From: Pseudobutyrivibrio sp.
Lineage (GTDB): Bacteria; Bacillota_A; Clostridia; Lachnospirales; Lachnospiraceae
Direction of reading: 5' to 3'
Assembly: GCA_024691465.1 (NCBI GenBank)
Contig: JAILNO010000229.1
Coordinates: 1 to 15,056 of the forward strand
Length of the DNA stretch: 15,056 nucleotides
Shown here: positions 14,520 through 15,056 of the stretch, piece by piece
Layout of the letters: each line of letters starts with the position of its first letter
How positions within the stretch are numbered: position 1 is the first letter of the stretch
Notes under the pieces: model-generated
What the model was told of the DNA's origin: nothing
The model's database searches: none
Seen by the model: the letters and a program-made list of their open reading frames with translations, nothing else
Made by a program: the position numbers and the translations under genes

Positions 14520-14933
14520 ATGAAAAAGTTACGAGTAGTTGCAGCAGTTATTAGGGCGGTAGATACAGATGGCCAGCCCATTATTTTTGCAACGCAGCGA
14601 GGCTATGGAGATTATAAGGACGGCTGGGAATTCCCAGGCGGTAAGATAGAGCAGGGCGAGACTCCTCAGGAGGCTCTTTTGAGAGAGATTATGGAGGAGC
14701 TTGATACTGAGATTGCAGTAGGCGAGCTGATAGACACAATCGAGTATGACTATCCTGCATTCCATCTATCCATGGATTGTTTCTGGGCTGATATCGTCTC
14801 AGGAGACTTAATCCTCAAGGAGCACGAGGCAGCCAGATGGCTCACTAGAGATCAGCTTATGGATGTGGACTGGCTCCCAGCGGACGTGGGATTAATTAAT
14901 AAGATAAAGGAACGACTAGATGGGACACATTAA
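14520..14933 (+). CDS. MutT-like Nudix hydrolase
   Basis: A 137-residue, nearly single-domain Nudix protein. The Nudix box is complete in its catalytic part: GGKIEQGETPQEALLREIMEEL shows G-x5-E-x7-R-E-x-x-E-E, but the usual following Gly is Asp. WEFPGGKIE just before it is the pattern of MutT-type (deoxy)nucleoside triphosphate pyrophosphohydrolases, which remove 8-oxo-dGTP or similar altered nucleotides. The C-terminus (EHEAARWLTRDQLMDVDWLPAD) also fits MutT (ALxWLxxxELxxLxWxPAD). The start is ATG 14520, with AAGGGG at 14508-14513 overlapping the preceding stop. A small ORF at 14920 overlaps its last 14 bases. Whether the substrate is 8-oxo-dGTP or another nucleotide cannot be told from sequence. 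Confidence 0.92.
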   Translation: MKKLRVVAAVIRAVDTDGQPIIFATQRGYGDYKDGWEFPGGKIEQGETPQEALLREIMEELDTEIAVGELIDTIEYDYPAFHLSMDCFWADIVSGDLILKEHEAARWLTRDQLMDVDWLPADVGLINKIKERLDGTH

Positions 14934-15051
14934 TAGAGAAGACATGCTAGAGCTTACCTGTAAGTACGCTGATGGAGTTCTTGGGATTAGCATAGAAATA
15001 GCCCTCCGAAGAGGGCTTTTTTTATGCTTGATAAACAAGCTTGCCTGCTAA
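14920..15051 (+). pseudogene. Small overlapping ORF, possible remnant of a longer gene
   Basis: A 43-codon frame that begins with ATG 14920, preceded by AGGA (14908-14911) at good spacing, and overlaps the Nudix gene in another frame. The first 13 residues (MGHINREDMLELT) look like a genuine protein start and remind me of hypothetical proteins of Clostridia, but I cannot verify that from memory. The rest (CKYADGVLGISIEIALRRG...) has no recognisable fold and runs straight through the terminator stem, ending at TAA 15049-15051. That suggests a 5' remnant left by deletion, with the original gene lost. Alternatively the start-like segment is coincidence. Confidence 0.3.
15000..15023 (+). terminator. 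Terminator after the phosphoesterase-Nudix operon
   Basis: GCCCTC (15001-15006) pairs with GAGGGC (15011-15016) around a CGAA tetraloop, followed by seven T (15017-15023). It is compact and strong. Confidence 0.92.
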
Positions 15052-15056
15052 GTAAG

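Noticed and set aside
15026..15040. Inverted repeat GCTTG-ATAAA-CAAGC at the right edge
   Set aside because: The stem is only 5 bp, with no T run or associated gene visible before the window ends.

Overview
The window reads as chromosome of a strictly anaerobic, low-to-mid GC Firmicute, most likely a Lachnospiraceae (Butyrivibrio / Pseudobutyrivibrio-like) gut or rumen fibre degrader. This is inferred from the YesM/YesN-type two-component pair beside an ABC sugar operon, the DUF3783 and PspC proteins, strong purine-rich Shine-Dalgarno sites, and compact rho-independent terminators. Every supported gene is on the + strand. No rRNA, tRNA, CRISPR array, insertion sequence or phage gene was found.

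Layout. (1) 1-1612: the 3' part of a degenerate-GGDEF/intact-EAL protein, then a DUF3783 gene and a terminator. (2) 1721-2704: a membrane-anchored Amidase_2 peptidoglycan amidase and a short PspC-domain membrane protein, ending at a strong terminator. (3) 2815-5467: sensor histidine kinase plus AraC-type response regulator, closed by a 16-bp-stem terminator. (4) 5472-13100: a regulated sugar operon with a solute-binding lipoprotein, two permeases and two different GH31 glycosidases. (5) 13146-13973: the ribosomal protein bL25 (Ctc/TL5 type) gene with its own promoter and terminator. (6) 13950-15023: a 2H phosphoesterase gene with no ribosome-binding site, a MutT-like Nudix hydrolase, a small overlapping ORF that may be a gene remnant, and a terminator.

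How the genes work together. The central module (2867-13048) looks like a complete sense-import-degrade unit for alpha-xylosylated oligosaccharides, most plausibly xyloglucan fragments. The kinase would sense an extracellular ligand and phosphorylate the regulator, which probably activates the promoter in front of the binding protein, where repeated sequence elements sit. The lipoprotein and two permeases import the sugar. The two leaderless (no signal peptide), hence cytoplasmic, GH31 enzymes then remove non-reducing alpha-linked sugars. The second matches E. coli YicI alpha-xylosidase closely, including the catalytic Asp at residue 416. The first belongs to a different GH31 branch with a W-L-D-x-x-E-P nucleophile motif. 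No ABC ATPase is encoded, so a shared MsmX-type ATPase from elsewhere is implied. A strong hairpin without a U-run between the binding protein and first permease probably sets their unequal expression.

The most unusual points are the repeat array upstream of the sugar operon, a predicted leaderless transcript whose promoter is embedded in the preceding terminator, paired direct repeats around a perfect palindrome upstream of the bL25 gene, and the small ORF at the right edge. I did not find a clearly new defence or mobile system.
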